A stretch of DNA of 64,000 nucleotides. It comes from a virus. The DNA is taken from positions 1-64,000 of the IMG/VR virus record IMGVR_UViG_3300027793_000052; one strand, given 5' to 3'. The position numbers and the translations under genes are program-made. The notes below the pieces were generated by a model. That model was not told where the DNA came from. It saw nothing but the letters and a program-made list of their open reading frames with translations, and did not search any database. Shown one piece after another: positions 1 to 8,488 of this stretch. How positions within the stretch are numbered: position 1 is the stretch's first letter; each line of letters begins with the position of its first letter.

Positions 1-884
1 CTTATAGAAACCCATCCGAAGATGCCACAACCAAGATACAAGAAATAAATGAAGCCTATGAAATTTTAATAGGTAAAAAACAACCACCAAGAGAAGAAAT
101 ACCTAATAAAGGTGGTTTTGGTGGTAACCCATTTAATAATCCTTTTAATAACCCTTTTGCTGGGTTTAGAATGAAATCTAGACCCATTAGTATACTGGTT
201 AATGTAACATTAGAAGATATTTTTCACGGTGTTAACAAAAATATAAAATTTAATGTTAATAAAACTTGTAAAACATGTCAGGGTAATGGTGGTAACACCA
301 CAACATGTACACATTGTAATGGAAGAGGTGGTAAAATAGAATACCACCAAGCTATGGGTATGCAAACAATGATAATGTGTAGTCATTGTGGTGGTTCTGG
401 ACAAATGAGGGTTGATACTTGTGGTACATGTCACGGTGCTGGCATTATAAACCATATAGAAAGTTTTGATTTAAAAATACCCAAAGGACTAACCGAAGGT
501 GGTAGATTAATTATACAAGGTTTGGGGGCTGAAGGTCCTAACTTGGAAAGGGGCGACGTAGTTGTCAATTTTAATATACAACCCCACCCAAAATTCCAAT
601 TGGAAGGTTTAAATTTACATAAAACAGAAGAATTACCTTTTGTTGATATGATATTAGGTAAAGAAATTGAAATAGAAAGTTTTAGTGGTAAGTTTAAAGT
701 TAATATACCTGAATATTGTGAAAGTAACAAAGTCATAAGATTAAAAGGCCAGGGTTTAATTGACGAGGATACAGGTATTACAGGAGACTTATATGTTAAA
801 TTAACACCAAAAGTACCAAAAAATATAACAGATAGAGAAAAAGAATTGTTACAAGAACTTAGGAGCTCAATCAATTTTTCGTGA
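1..884 (+). CDS. dnaJ: DnaJ-type co-chaperone (5' end outside window)
   Basis: Hsp40 co-chaperone that delivers clients to DnaK. The reading frame is open from the left edge, so the start lies outside. The first visible residues (YRNPSEDATTKIQEINEAYEIL region) are the end of a J domain; the HPD motif is cut off. A G/F-rich linker with repeated NPFNN follows, then the zinc-finger domain with CxxCxGxG-type repeats (CKTCQGNG, CTHCNGRG, CSHCGGSG, CGTCHGAG), then the C-terminal client-binding domain. The internal ATG at 171 is not the real start because J-domain sequence continues in frame upstream. Phage DnaJ homologues are usually linked to capsid folding or replication; which applies here is not visible. 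Confidence 0.9.
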   Translation, partial: YRNPSEDATTKIQEINEAYEILIGKKQPPREEIPNKGGFGGNPFNNPFNNPFAGFRMKSRPISILVNVTLEDIFHGVNKNIKFNVNKTCKTCQGNGGNTTTCTHCNGRGGKIEYHQAMGMQTMIMCSHCGGSGQMRVDTCGTCHGAGIINHIESFDLKIPKGLTEGGRLIIQGLGAEGPNLERGDVVVNFNIQPHPKFQLEGLNLHKTEELPFVDMILGKEIEIESFSGKFKVNIPEYCESNKVIRLKGQGLIDEDTGITGDLYVKLTPKVPKNITDREKELLQELRSSINFS

Positions 885-892
885 TATTTATA
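883..892 (+). promoter_or_regulatory. GATATTTATA motif, putative phage promoter element
   Basis: GATATTTATA just upstream of the ATG at 897. The same (G/A)ATATTTAT(A/T) word recurs a short distance before many other genes here, mostly those with head-targeting-like N-termini. I infer a phage-specific (late?) promoter element; it reads in the opposite sense to the T4 late box TATAAATA. Confidence 0.45.
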
Positions 893-896
893 AAAT

Positions 897-2036
897 ATGA
901 AAAAGAAAGAGTTACTTAAAGAAATCATGGGTGTACCCAAAGCTTTAAATTTTTGGGTTGATTATTTTAGTATTATATTAGCTGGTATGGCCAAATCAAT
1001 TTCACAATCAGATGAGATGGAAGAAGCTGAAGTAACCTATAAAAATCCAAATAACCCTGAAGAAATTGTTGAGGATTTAGCAAATCGTGGTTATAAAACC
1101 ATGGATGGTAAAACAGTGATGGATTGGGTACAAAAAATAGGTGGTTATTCAGACTTAGGGCAATTAATAAAAAATCCAACATATAAAGAATTTCCATTAT
1201 ACAAACCAACAATTGGTTTGATGGTAACATTTGTACCTGATGAATTATATGAAAGTGAAATTAGTGGTGATTATACAAAATCGATTCATGCCTATCATAT
1301 TTGGGATCCAAATACAATAAAACTGTCTAAAATGGGTGGTGACAATTTTGTTTTTCTTGGACAAAGTTTTAATTTTGAAGTTATGGTACCATTTTCATGG
1401 ATTGAGAATTTTGATACGGATCAGTTTAGAAAAATGTTAAAACCTGTTATTGGTCATGAGTTGACACATGCTTATGAAACATATAAAAGATTTCTTGGAA
1501 CAGGTGATCCTCTAAAAGGTCGTGAAACTTTTTTAAATGTCGCTTCTGAAACGGCTAAAAAATCCGATAACCCTTATTGGGGAAAATTTTTGTATTTGAT
1601 ATATCTATCATTATCCTATGAAATAAATGCCAGAATAGTAGAATTATATTCTTTTATTAAAAACAATGACATTAAAAACCAAGAGGAATTTATGAATGTT
1701 TTACAAAAAAGTTCTATATGGGATAAGATTAAAAAATTACAATCTTTTAATGCTGAAAACTATATTAATAATTTTAGTGACGATGAAATTAAATCTTTAA
1801 TAGATAATTGGGACCGAACATTACAGGATTTAAACATAGAAATGACAAATAAATTAGGTCACATATATAAGGGAAAATTAATGGACAAGGTACCACAATC
1901 GGCCAAAGAAAACCCAATTAAATTTTTTAAATTTTTTGAAAAAATATTCCATAAAAAAGGTGAAGATTTTAGAAGAAAGGCATTAAGATTATCTTCTTTA
2001 TTAATAAATGGTGAACAAGAAAAAATAGTGAAATGA
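897..2036 (+). CDS. HExxH metallopeptidase-like protein with (L/I)xE N-terminus
   Basis: 379 residues. The N-terminus MKKKELLKE ends in L-K-E, the consensus cut by T4-type prohead proteases, so it is a candidate packaged protein. Residues about 187-191 read HELTH followed by AYE, a zinc-binding HExxH helix. It resembles the HEIKHAY proteins at 51.6 and 53.4 kb, and the segment after the N-terminal tag (GVPKALNFWVDYF) parallels their AGIS..VR.W stretch, so I treat the three as paralogues. Substrate unknown. It may be proteolytically active in the injected cell; this is inference. Confidence 0.65.
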   Translation: MKKKELLKEIMGVPKALNFWVDYFSIILAGMAKSISQSDEMEEAEVTYKNPNNPEEIVEDLANRGYKTMDGKTVMDWVQKIGGYSDLGQLIKNPTYKEFPLYKPTIGLMVTFVPDELYESEISGDYTKSIHAYHIWDPNTIKLSKMGGDNFVFLGQSFNFEVMVPFSWIENFDTDQFRKMLKPVIGHELTHAYETYKRFLGTGDPLKGRETFLNVASETAKKSDNPYWGKFLYLIYLSLSYEINARIVELYSFIKNNDIKNQEEFMNVLQKSSIWDKIKKLQSFNAENYINNFSDDEIKSLIDNWDRTLQDLNIEMTNKLGHIYKGKLMDKVPQSAKENPIKFFKFFEKIFHKKGEDFRRKALRLSSLLINGEQEKIVK

Positions 2037-2143
2037 TGGAAAATTATAAAATTAATAGTGATTTAATTTCACAAGAAGAGATGGCAAAAAGGTGGGAAGA
2101 AAAAATAATTGGGTTACTACCTAAATTAAAAAAAATAATTTGA
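2036..2143 (+). CDS. Small 35-residue protein
   Basis: Starts at an ATGATG overlap with the preceding stop, suggesting translational coupling. The product (MENYKINSDLISQEEMAKRW...) is charged, with an amphipathic C-terminal helix. No family recognised. Its stop overlaps the TTGACA of the following tRNA promoter. Confidence 0.45.
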   Translation: MENYKINSDLISQEEMAKRWEEKIIGLLPKLKKII

Positions 2144-2169
2144 CATTTAAATAAACTTTTGTATATTTG
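2140..2169 (+). promoter_or_regulatory. Bacteroidota-type promoter of the Glu/Arg tRNA operon
   Basis: TTGACA at 2140-2145, a 16-base gap, then TATATTTG at 2162-2169, matching the Bacteroidota TTG/TAnnTTTG consensus. CATATTTATT follows four bases later, overlapping the second putative phage promoter word. Confidence 0.8.
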
Positions 2170-2212
2170 TATCATATTTATTAAACACAAAAAATTATAT
2201 AGTAAACTCACC

Positions 2213-2302
2213 ATGACAAAGGCGACAACATACATTGTTTTAACTCACAGAGAGGAGAGAGAACGTTATCTGACTAACAGTCGGAGTGGATGTCGTATAT
2301 AG
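2213..2302 (+). CDS. Leader peptide, Glu/Arg-rich (tRNA attenuator)
   Basis: 29 codons. Residues 12-19 read HREERERY with codons AGA GAG GAG AGA GAA CGT, and Arg recurs twice later: 8 of 29 residues are Glu or Arg. The operon downstream encodes exactly tRNA-Glu(TTC) and tRNA-Arg(TCT). The control codons end a few codons before a segment that can pair with the 5' arm of the following terminator. Read as a ribosome-stalling leader peptide of the trp/his type. Too short for automatic gene calling. Confidence 0.75.
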   Translation: MTKATTYIVLTHREERERYLTNSRSGCRI

Positions 2303-2357
2303 TCATGTCTCTATATATCAAGATATAAACCCCGATTAAGAGTCGGGGTTTTTTATT
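2279..2357 (+). promoter_or_regulatory. Attenuator: alternative antiterminator and terminator hairpins
   Basis: Terminator: AACCCCGA (2328-2335) pairs with TCGGGGTT (2343-2350), followed by a T run. Antiterminator: AGTCGGAGT inside the leader (2279-2287) can pair with ACCCCGATT (2329-2337) in 8 of 9 positions, destroying the terminator. The two structures exclude each other. Confidence 0.7.
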
Positions 2358-2409
2358 TTGGCCAATAAATAAAAAATTTATACTTTTGTAAAAGTTCTTT
2401 GATAAACAA

Positions 2410-2481
2410 GCTCCCGTCGTCTAAAGGCAAGGACACATCTCTTTCACAGATGAAATACGGTTTCAAGATCCGTCGGGAGTA
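2410..2481 (+). tRNA. tRNA-Glu(TTC)
   Basis: Acceptor GCTCCCG/CGGGAGT, D-loop with GG, anticodon loop CTTTCAC, canonical T-arm. First gene of the operon controlled by the Glu/Arg leader. Confidence 0.92.
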
Positions 2482-2486
2482 CAAAT

Positions 2487-2560
2487 GGTTCCGTAACTCA
2501 ATAGGATAGAGTAACTACCTTCTAAGTAGTAAGTTACAGGTTCGATCCCTGTCGGAATCA
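2487..2560 (+). tRNA. tRNA-Arg(TCT)
   Basis: Acceptor GGTTCCG/CGGAATC, anticodon loop CTTCTAA (TCT, reads AGA), T-loop TTCGATC. The leader upstream contains two AGA codons. Confidence 0.92.
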
Positions 2561-2656
2561 CAAAAAAAGTGATAAAAAATTTATAAAGCGTATTGACAGA
2601 AGAGGTTTTTATCACTAGTATTAACAAACAAAAACGATATAGTTCTTTAAAATACT

Positions 2657-2965
2657 GATACTTGAATATTTGAAGCGGTTGGAATGATTACATCAAACAA
2701 CTATGATTCAGAAAAAGGACATTTTACCTAAGTATTGTCCAAGGTTTAATTAAAAGATGGGTATTAAGTTATCGTCCTGTTAAACTTAAAAAAACAATGG
2801 GAGTTTGTTAGCAACTCTAAAATCTAACAAGTTAGGAAGGGACTTTAAAACCCCCGAGTTTATTAGTGTCTGTAAAACCTAGTCAGGGTCACTCCTGGTC
2901 TTCCCCGAGATGGGGAACACGAAAAGTAACCATTATTCTGAAACATTCTCAGATATCAAGTTATC
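2657..2965 (+). ncRNA. Structured RNA upstream of Ro60 gene, candidate Y RNA A
   Basis: No credible ORF, and GC content above the surrounding genes. The ends can close as GATACTTGA (2657-2665) with TCAAGTTATC (2956-2965). Inside lie GAAGCGGTTGGAATGATTAC, hairpins such as CAGGGTCACTCCTG and CCCCGAGATGGGG, and ACGAAAAG near the 3' side. The GAAGCGGT...TTACATC signature recurs in the shorter element at 2983 and in the tRNA-like element at 21.05 kb. Bacterial Y RNAs are typically encoded beside Ro60 (Rsr) genes, and this lies just before one, so a Y RNA is the leading idea. Confidence 0.45.
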
Positions 2966-2982
2966 TAGTATTTAAAAATATT

Positions 2983-3056
2983 CTATTGAAGCGGTGAAGA
3001 AAGTTACATCATTATTATTGAAAACGAAAAACACTTTCATCTAAAATACTCAATAG
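2983..3056 (+). ncRNA. Short structured RNA, candidate Y RNA B
   Basis: 74 nt closed by CTATTGA (2983-2989) and TCAATAG (3050-3056), a perfect 7-bp stem. It shares GAAGCGGTGAAG...TTACATCA with the larger element upstream, and GAAAG/CTTTC can form an inner stem. Located between the tRNA operon and the Ro60 homologue. Confidence 0.4.
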
Positions 3057-3105
3057 GTACTTTATTTGTCCACGTTAACTGTAAGAGTTAATTGTGAGAC
3101 CTTAC

Positions 3106-3140
3106 AGTCCCTACGAGTAAAATTGTGGGGACTTTTTTTA
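3106..3140 (+). terminator. Rho-independent terminator before the Ro60 gene
   Basis: AGTCCCT pairs with GGGGACT (7 bp, one G-U) and is followed by TTTTTTT. A neighbouring hairpin ACTGTAAG/CTTACAGT overlaps it, so the two may compete. It ends the noncoding region. Confidence 0.6.
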
Positions 3141-3169
3141 TTTTATTAAACAATATTAAATTTTAAGTT

Positions 3170-4780
3170 ATGACAAAGTTCAAATCAAAAGCAGTGGAAA
3201 ATTTTGACGGTGGTATTTCTTATACCTTAAACCCATTGGATACATTACGTATCGTGGCAGCATCATCTATCTTTGGTGAACCATCTTATTACAGAGGTTC
3301 TCACGACAAACCATCTAACTTATCTACGTTAAAGACGTATGACGTGTTAGGTTTGTACAAAGACCCAAGTGATACAACTACTGATGTTTTCACTAAGGCT
3401 ATCGACGAGGCTTTAGACTATGACTTCAAGGCAACCCTTGAGTTAGCTAAGACTCTTCGTCACGAACACTTCATGAGGTTAAACCCAGCGGTTATCTTCA
3501 TTAGAGCGTCTCAACACCCAAAGAGGGTTGAATTTAACGAAGCAAACCCAGGTTTGATGAAACAATACGGTTTGGACATTGTTGGTCGTCCTGATGACAT
3601 CACCAACCAATTTGATTACTACATGTTCTTAAACGGTTCTAAGAATGGTTTACCATCTATCGTTAAGAGGACATGGGCTGAGAAGTTGGCGTCTTTCACC
3701 AAGTACCAAATCAAGAAATATAAGTCAAAGTCATTAATTGACTTGGTTCGTATTTCTCACGCACACTCTGAAGTTATCGATGAGTTAATGAAGACTGGTG
3801 ACGTGGCTGTTTCTGAAACTGAAACAACTTGGGAATCACTTAGGTCTCAAGGTAAGACTTGGAAGGAAATTCTTAACACAATTAAGGTTTCACACATGGC
3901 TTTACTTAGGAACTTAAGGGGTATTTTCACTGAGGTGAATGATACTGAAGTGGCTAAGAAGGTTTTAACTGACCTTAAGGCAGGTGTTAAGTTTGGTAAG
4001 CAATTCCCATTCCGTTACTACACAGCTTACAAGGAAATCGATAAGGTTTCTATAAACCACAAGGGTATGATACTTGACGCTTTACAAGAGTGTCTTGACA
4101 TCTCTATCGAAAACTTCCCTAAGTTAAAGGGTAAGGTGGCTTGTTTATCAGATAACTCTGGTTCAGCTTGGGGTACAATGACCTCTGAGTATGGTACAAC
4201 CCATATTGCTGAAATTGCTAACTTATCATCTATCATCACAGCTTTATGTTCTGATGAAGGATATGTCGGTGTCTTTGGTGAAAGATTGAGTTTAAAACCT
4301 GTTTCTAAAAGAGACGGTATTATTACTCAGTTGGAAGAAACTTGTAAGAGAGGTAAGTCTCAAGGACAATCTTGTGAACACGGTATTTGGTTATTCTTAC
4401 GTGAAGCAATCGACACTAAAACTCACTATGATACTATCTTTATTTATAGTGACATGCAGGCAGGACACGGTGGTCTTTACGGTACAAGTGTAAGCCGTGG
4501 TGACGTTCACTCTAGAGGTGGAAGTTATGTAGACGTACTTAAAATGGTACAAGAATACCGTAAGAAGGTTAACCCAAAGGTTAACGTATTCACAGTCCAA
4601 GTGGCTGGATACAACAACTCTGTTGTACCTGAAAACCTTTACAGGGGTTCAGTACTTGGGGGTTGGACTGGTAAGGAAGCCTTATACGCTAGTGAGGTAA
4701 TCAAGACTTGGGATGAAATTGAGTCTAACGACAAGGTTACATCTGAGGTTGAAGTTACTGAACAAGTAGTACAATCTTAA
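3170..4780 (+). CDS. Ro60/Rsr-like TROVE-domain RNA-binding protein
   Basis: 536 residues, the usual length of the Ro60 family. The N-terminal TROVE/HEAT-like ring opens with NPLDTLRIVAASSIFGEPSYYR. The C-terminal von Willebrand A domain has the MIDAS-type D-N-S-G-S motif (CLSDNSGSA) and a later IFIYSDMQAG strand. Family members hold misfolded noncoding RNAs and Y RNAs and, in bacteria, can tether PNPase. Codon choice differs from neighbours, with many AAG, GAG and C-ending codons, suggesting high expression or a different origin. Candidate Y RNAs sit directly upstream. Confidence 0.85.
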   Translation: MTKFKSKAVENFDGGISYTLNPLDTLRIVAASSIFGEPSYYRGSHDKPSNLSTLKTYDVLGLYKDPSDTTTDVFTKAIDEALDYDFKATLELAKTLRHEHFMRLNPAVIFIRASQHPKRVEFNEANPGLMKQYGLDIVGRPDDITNQFDYYMFLNGSKNGLPSIVKRTWAEKLASFTKYQIKKYKSKSLIDLVRISHAHSEVIDELMKTGDVAVSETETTWESLRSQGKTWKEILNTIKVSHMALLRNLRGIFTEVNDTEVAKKVLTDLKAGVKFGKQFPFRYYTAYKEIDKVSINHKGMILDALQECLDISIENFPKLKGKVACLSDNSGSAWGTMTSEYGTTHIAEIANLSSIITALCSDEGYVGVFGERLSLKPVSKRDGIITQLEETCKRGKSQGQSCEHGIWLFLREAIDTKTHYDTIFIYSDMQAGHGGLYGTSVSRGDVHSRGGSYVDVLKMVQEYRKKVNPKVNVFTVQVAGYNNSVVPENLYRGSVLGGWTGKEALYASEVIKTWDEIESNDKVTSEVEVTEQVVQS

Positions 4781-4785
4781 AAAAT

Positions 4786-5256
4786 ATGGGGGACTTAATG
4801 TCCCCCTATTTATTTTATAGTGATATTATATTATTATTATATTCCGTGGTAAAGACGGAATATTTTTCATTTCTCAAGTACAACCGATTCAAATTTGGTA
4901 AACAGGAGGTTTCACAATTTGTAATTTTTGAGTTTAAGTGGTTGTTTTCAATAATAATTTTTTATTTTCATAAGTGTGATGATTCACAAGATAGGTTTCA
5001 TACTCACGCTTTTAATGCCCTATCATTTAAACTATTTGGTCAATATGATGAACATATATTAGATGATGAATCTAATGGTTCCTATCATACAGAACGTAGA
5101 ACACAAGTGGTAAAATATTTCCCTAGGGATTCTTATCATCGTATAGCAAACAGTAATGGTTGTTGTACTTTGTTGTTATCAGGCCCATGGAAAAAACATT
5201 GGAAGGAGTATGTTGACGGTAATGTAATACATTATACTTGGGGTAGAAAGAAATAG
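4786..5256 (+). CDS. Cupin-like putative metal-binding protein
   Basis: 156 residues as written. FHTHAFNALSFKLFGQYDE and FPRDSYHRI are spaced like the two metal-binding halves of a cupin barrel, followed by TLLLSGPWKKHW. The annotated ATG lies inside the terminator hairpin of the preceding gene, so the real start is probably downstream, for example the in-frame GTG at 4846. Function unknown. Confidence 0.5.
   Translation: MGDLMSPYLFYSDIILLLYSVVKTEYFSFLKYNRFKFGKQEVSQFVIFEFKWLFSIIIFYFHKCDDSQDRFHTHAFNALSFKLFGQYDEHILDDESNGSYHTERRTQVVKYFPRDSYHRIANSNGCCTLLLSGPWKKHWKEYVDGNVIHYTWGRKK
4788..4812 (+). terminator. Terminator after the Ro60 gene
   Basis: GGGGGAC/GTCCCCC with a 5-base loop, followed by a T-rich stretch. 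Confidence 0.6.
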
Positions 5257-5257
5257 T

Positions 5258-5287
5258 TTGATTTTAATTTTTTATACACTATATTTG
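5258..5287 (+). promoter_or_regulatory. Bacteroidota-type promoter of the release-factor gene
   Basis: TTGATT, a 16-base gap, then TATATTTG at 5280-5287, 23 bases before the ATG at 5310. Confidence 0.7.
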
Positions 5288-5309
5288 TGGTTAATAAAAA
5301 CAAACAGTC

Positions 5310-5993
5310 ATGGAAAAAGTAACATTAGAAATTCGAGCCGCTGAGGGTGGTGAAGATTCGAAACTCCTTGTGGAGGACATGGCTGCAGTCTATCTGAAAG
5401 CAGCCAAGAATAAAGGTTTTACCGTAGAGTCCGAACATTGAAGAGACGGACTTGTTAGTATTTAGCTGACAGGTAAAGGGGTTAAGAAATACTTCCAAAA
5501 CGAAGTTGGTTGTCATAGATGGCAAAGAATTCCACCCACTGAAAAACGTGGTAGAGTACATACAAGTACAATTACAGTAGCTTTATTAGATTCCCAAAAT
5601 TATCAGGAGATAGACATCAATATGGATGAATTACGTATTGAAACAACTCGTGGTACAGGTAATGGTGGTCAACATAAGAACACAACAGATTCTTGTGTGG
5701 TTATAACCCATATACCAACAGGGATAAAAGTGGTTAGAGATGGTAGAAGTCAACATAAGAATAAGGACGAGGCTTTAAACGAAATAAAACAACGTCTAAA
5801 TGATTTATACCAACAAAACCATATGGATAAAGTTTCTAAAGAAAGAAAGGGTCAAATCGGTAGTGGTAATAGGGGTTCTGAAAAGAAACGTACCTACAAC
5901 CAAAAAATGGATTTGGTTATCGATCATGAAAGTGATAAGTCTACAAGTCTTAAACAATTCATGAAAGGTAAATTAGAACTATTAATGTGTTAA
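5310..5993 (+). CDS. RF1-like release factor interrupted by in-frame TGA and TAG
   Basis: Class I peptide-chain release factor without the N-terminal domain (about 227 codons). The frame from ATG 5310 reads VTLEIRAAEGGEDSKLL, then TGA at codon 44 (5439-5441), RDGLVSI, TAG at codon 52 (5463-5465), then LTGKGVKKYFQ without any frame change. The codon-recognition motif is PPT in QRIPPTEKRGRVHTS, fitting the P-x-T of RF1 (UAG/UAA). The catalytic GGQ is in GTGNGGQHKNTTDS, followed by RSQHKNKDEAL. Everything except the two stops looks conserved. Either a recent double-nonsense pseudogene or a recoded, self-regulated gene; no suppressor tRNA is visible in the window. The fragment from ATG 5622 alone would keep GGQ but lose codon recognition. 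Confidence 0.75.
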
Positions 5994-5997
5994 TATT

Positions 5998-6024
5998 AAA
6001 GGTGGGAATTACCCACCTTTTTTG
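5998..6024 (+). terminator. Terminator after the release-factor gene
   Basis: AAAGGTGGG pairs with CCCACCTTT and is followed by T residues. Confidence 0.75.
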
Positions 6025-6068
6025 TTTTAAAGAATATTTATAAGTGTGAGACATTTAGTAGGTGAAAT

Positions 6069-6260
6069 ATGGAAACTTATGAAAGAGAAAAAATAGATAA
6101 AATATTAGAACTAATTAAGGAGTTAAACATTAAACACAATGATAAGGATTTTGTTATTAGAGAGGTTTTAAATAACGAATTAAGGGCTAACTTAACAATT
6201 AATGGACTATTTGTTTCAGACGAATTCATATCAAATTATATAAAATATGTTATCGATTGA
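6069..6260 (+). CDS. Small helical protein, unknown
   Basis: 63 residues (METYEREKIDKILELIKELN...), predicted mostly helical. An AATATTTATA word lies about 35 bases upstream. The gene is followed after three bases by the 599-residue modular protein, so the two are probably co-transcribed. No family recognised. Confidence 0.6.
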   Translation: METYEREKIDKILELIKELNIKHNDKDFVIREVLNNELRANLTINGLFVSDEFISNYIKYVID

Positions 6261-6263
6261 AAT

Positions 6264-8063
6264 ATGAGACATTTAATCAAGAAAATATTAAAAGAAGACA
6301 TCTTTCAAATGGATAGATTAAGGCAATTGGAAGAAGGTGACTTGTTCATCATCACAAAAGTTAATCAAAATCTAGAAGATTGTGATCCAGATGCTCTTAG
6401 TGTTCTAAACCCACTTATCGGTAAAGTTTGTAAAGTTATAACCACAGATTGGGATGTTAATTTATATGACGGTATGTGTGAAGAACATTATGGTTGGGGT
6501 GCTTATATAATGTCAGAAGATATGGTTGGTGGCCACGATTTATACGAAAAGAATGGTGAATGTAAAAAGGATAAATGTTATTGGGTTAATGACTACTATA
6601 TAGATTATGATATAATAGATGATGTAAATACTGATGAATTTTTTACACAACTAGACGAACAAGAAGAAGATTTTGGATGGATGGATGATATTATAGATAT
6701 ATCTATAAAAATAGGTGATGTTTTTTATATAGTAGATTATAATTACGGTTATGACATGCAACCTATAAATTATAGACCAAATGTAGTAAGATATATTTTT
6801 TATGTTACAGATATTTTTGAAGAAGGCGGTAAACTTCATTTAAATTACAAATATTGTGAACCTGTAAATGTCACATATAACCCAAAAGACTATATTAAAT
6901 CCAAATGTCGTTCCACGCAAGATGAGGTTATTGAATATGAAAGAGCTTTAGAGTTGGTAGATAAACAATATTGGCGATTTATGGGTAATAACAATATGAG
7001 TAATAATATAAACGAACAAGAAGAAGATTTTGGTTGGGCTGAAGAATCCATCTCAGGTGATTTAAATTTGGGTAAATATTTTGAAAATTCTGATATTTGT
7101 TTTGATGATGAAGTTAATGTTGATAACAACTGTAAAATTACCGTAACAAAAGATAGTTTTGTTTTTAAACTAAATTATAGTTGGTGGTTGAATAAATTTG
7201 GTGAAGACAATTGGATGTTGGATAGACTTATCAGATATGGAAGTATGGGATATGACAGTTATTATGTTGATTATGAGTTGGATGATGAGGAGTTTAATTA
7301 TATTTATTATATGATTAATGAAGAAAATAGATATAAACTAGCTGATTGTTTAAGTGTATTAAATGAAGATGTAAGTGAAAATGATTTAAAAAATAATCTA
7401 TATGATGTTTTTGAAAATTTTAATGGTATCTTACCGGTAGAAGGAATGGCCTCAGATGTTGTTTATGAACTATCAAGAGCTTTAGAAAAAAATCGAAATC
7501 AACAAATAAATTTGGAGTTTGAAGATTTAATGTCAAAGACTGTCGCTAAATTTGAACATGTTGGAGGTTGGAAAGAAGACTACATTTTAATAAAAATACC
7601 AAAAGAATTGGTTTTAGAAGCTTTAGAGCAAAATAAGGATGAAAATTTAACTGATATTGTGAAAAAATACAGTTACGTTTTTGATATAAATTGGGATGAT
7701 TTTTATTATGGTACTTTTGATTTAAGTGGTTCTGAGGATCAAATTAACGATATTATGGCCGATTATTTGGATAAATTAATTGATATATTAAATAATGATG
7801 ATACGATACAGACATTAAATAATTTTACATCTTCATTAAAAAAATTAGGTTTTAAAAAAGAAAATAATAAATGGTATAAAACAATTAAAAAAGATAATTT
7901 AGATTATGTTTTTATTGTTAGTGATATAAATGGTGAAGACATGAATTTAATTCTAACTATAACCGTTTTTTATGATACACAAACCAAATATAAAAATTAT
8001 AAATATAAAATAAGTTTTGACGAGTTGGGTTATTACATTAATAATTATATTTTAGACATATAA
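6264..8063 (+). CDS. Modular head-targeted-like protein with internal LxE/IxE sites
   Basis: 599 residues. It starts MRHLIKKILKE (L-K-E at 9-11), the commonest form of the tag shared by about 18 proteins here. Two further sites stand directly before repeated signatures: L-D-E at 130-132 then QEEDFGWMDD, and I-N-E at 249-251 then QEEDFGWAEE. The first two modules resemble SH3-like beta domains (GDLFIITKV, GDVFYIVDY). The layout suggests a polyprotein cut by a prohead protease. Overlaps the next gene by one base (TAATG). Confidence 0.65.
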   Translation: MRHLIKKILKEDIFQMDRLRQLEEGDLFIITKVNQNLEDCDPDALSVLNPLIGKVCKVITTDWDVNLYDGMCEEHYGWGAYIMSEDMVGGHDLYEKNGECKKDKCYWVNDYYIDYDIIDDVNTDEFFTQLDEQEEDFGWMDDIIDISIKIGDVFYIVDYNYGYDMQPINYRPNVVRYIFYVTDIFEEGGKLHLNYKYCEPVNVTYNPKDYIKSKCRSTQDEVIEYERALELVDKQYWRFMGNNNMSNNINEQEEDFGWAEESISGDLNLGKYFENSDICFDDEVNVDNNCKITVTKDSFVFKLNYSWWLNKFGEDNWMLDRLIRYGSMGYDSYYVDYELDDEEFNYIYYMINEENRYKLADCLSVLNEDVSENDLKNNLYDVFENFNGILPVEGMASDVVYELSRALEKNRNQQINLEFEDLMSKTVAKFEHVGGWKEDYILIKIPKELVLEALEQNKDENLTDIVKKYSYVFDINWDDFYYGTFDLSGSEDQINDIMADYLDKLIDILNNDDTIQTLNNFTSSLKKLGFKKENNKWYKTIKKDNLDYVFIVSDINGEDMNLILTITVFYDTQTKYKNYKYKISFDELGYYINNYILDI

Positions 8064-8488
8064 TGAAAAATTTAATTAAAAAGATATTAAAAGAAAACGA
8101 AGAAGATTTTGGTTGGGCCGAAAATATTATAAGTTCTGATGATTTATTTATAAAAAGAGGGGATAATTATATTATAGATATGTGTAAAGATATGGTTGAT
8201 CCCAATTTGTTTAAAAAAAAATTTTACGAATTTTATGGTGAAAAAATAGTTGATGATTTAACTTCAAGAATGGATATTAACATCTTTAACAACCCCAACA
8301 TTGATGGTTATCTCAGAGAAAAAAAACCATTTCAAATATTAGTCGAATATGATGGAATAAAAATAAGTAGGACAGGATGGAATCCTTGTTATAGTGACTA
8401 TCAAGGTGAAAAATCCAAATTTACCAAAAAATTTCCTAAATTAAAATCTTTTACACCTTCAGACTTTCTATCGCTTATAATGGTTTAA
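8063..8488 (+). CDS. Head-targeted-like protein with DFGWAE motif
   Basis: 141 residues. MKNLIKKILKE is followed directly by NEEDFGWAENII, so cleavage after L-K-E would expose the same DFGWAE start seen at the modules of the 599- and 871-residue proteins. The rest is unrecognised. Coupled to the preceding gene by a TAATG overlap. Confidence 0.65.
   Translation: MKNLIKKILKENEEDFGWAENIISSDDLFIKRGDNYIIDMCKDMVDPNLFKKKFYEFYGEKIVDDLTSRMDINIFNNPNIDGYLREKKPFQILVEYDGIKISRTGWNPCYSDYQGEKSKFTKKFPKLKSFTPSDFLSLIMV

Noticed and set aside
2657-2965. RNase P RNA
   Set aside because: None of the conserved RNase P core segments could be found.
5310-5993. Alternative genetic code (TGA or TAG reassigned)
   Set aside because: TGA, TAG and TAA all end other genes normally, and no suppressor tRNA (CTA, TTA or TCA anticodon) was found.
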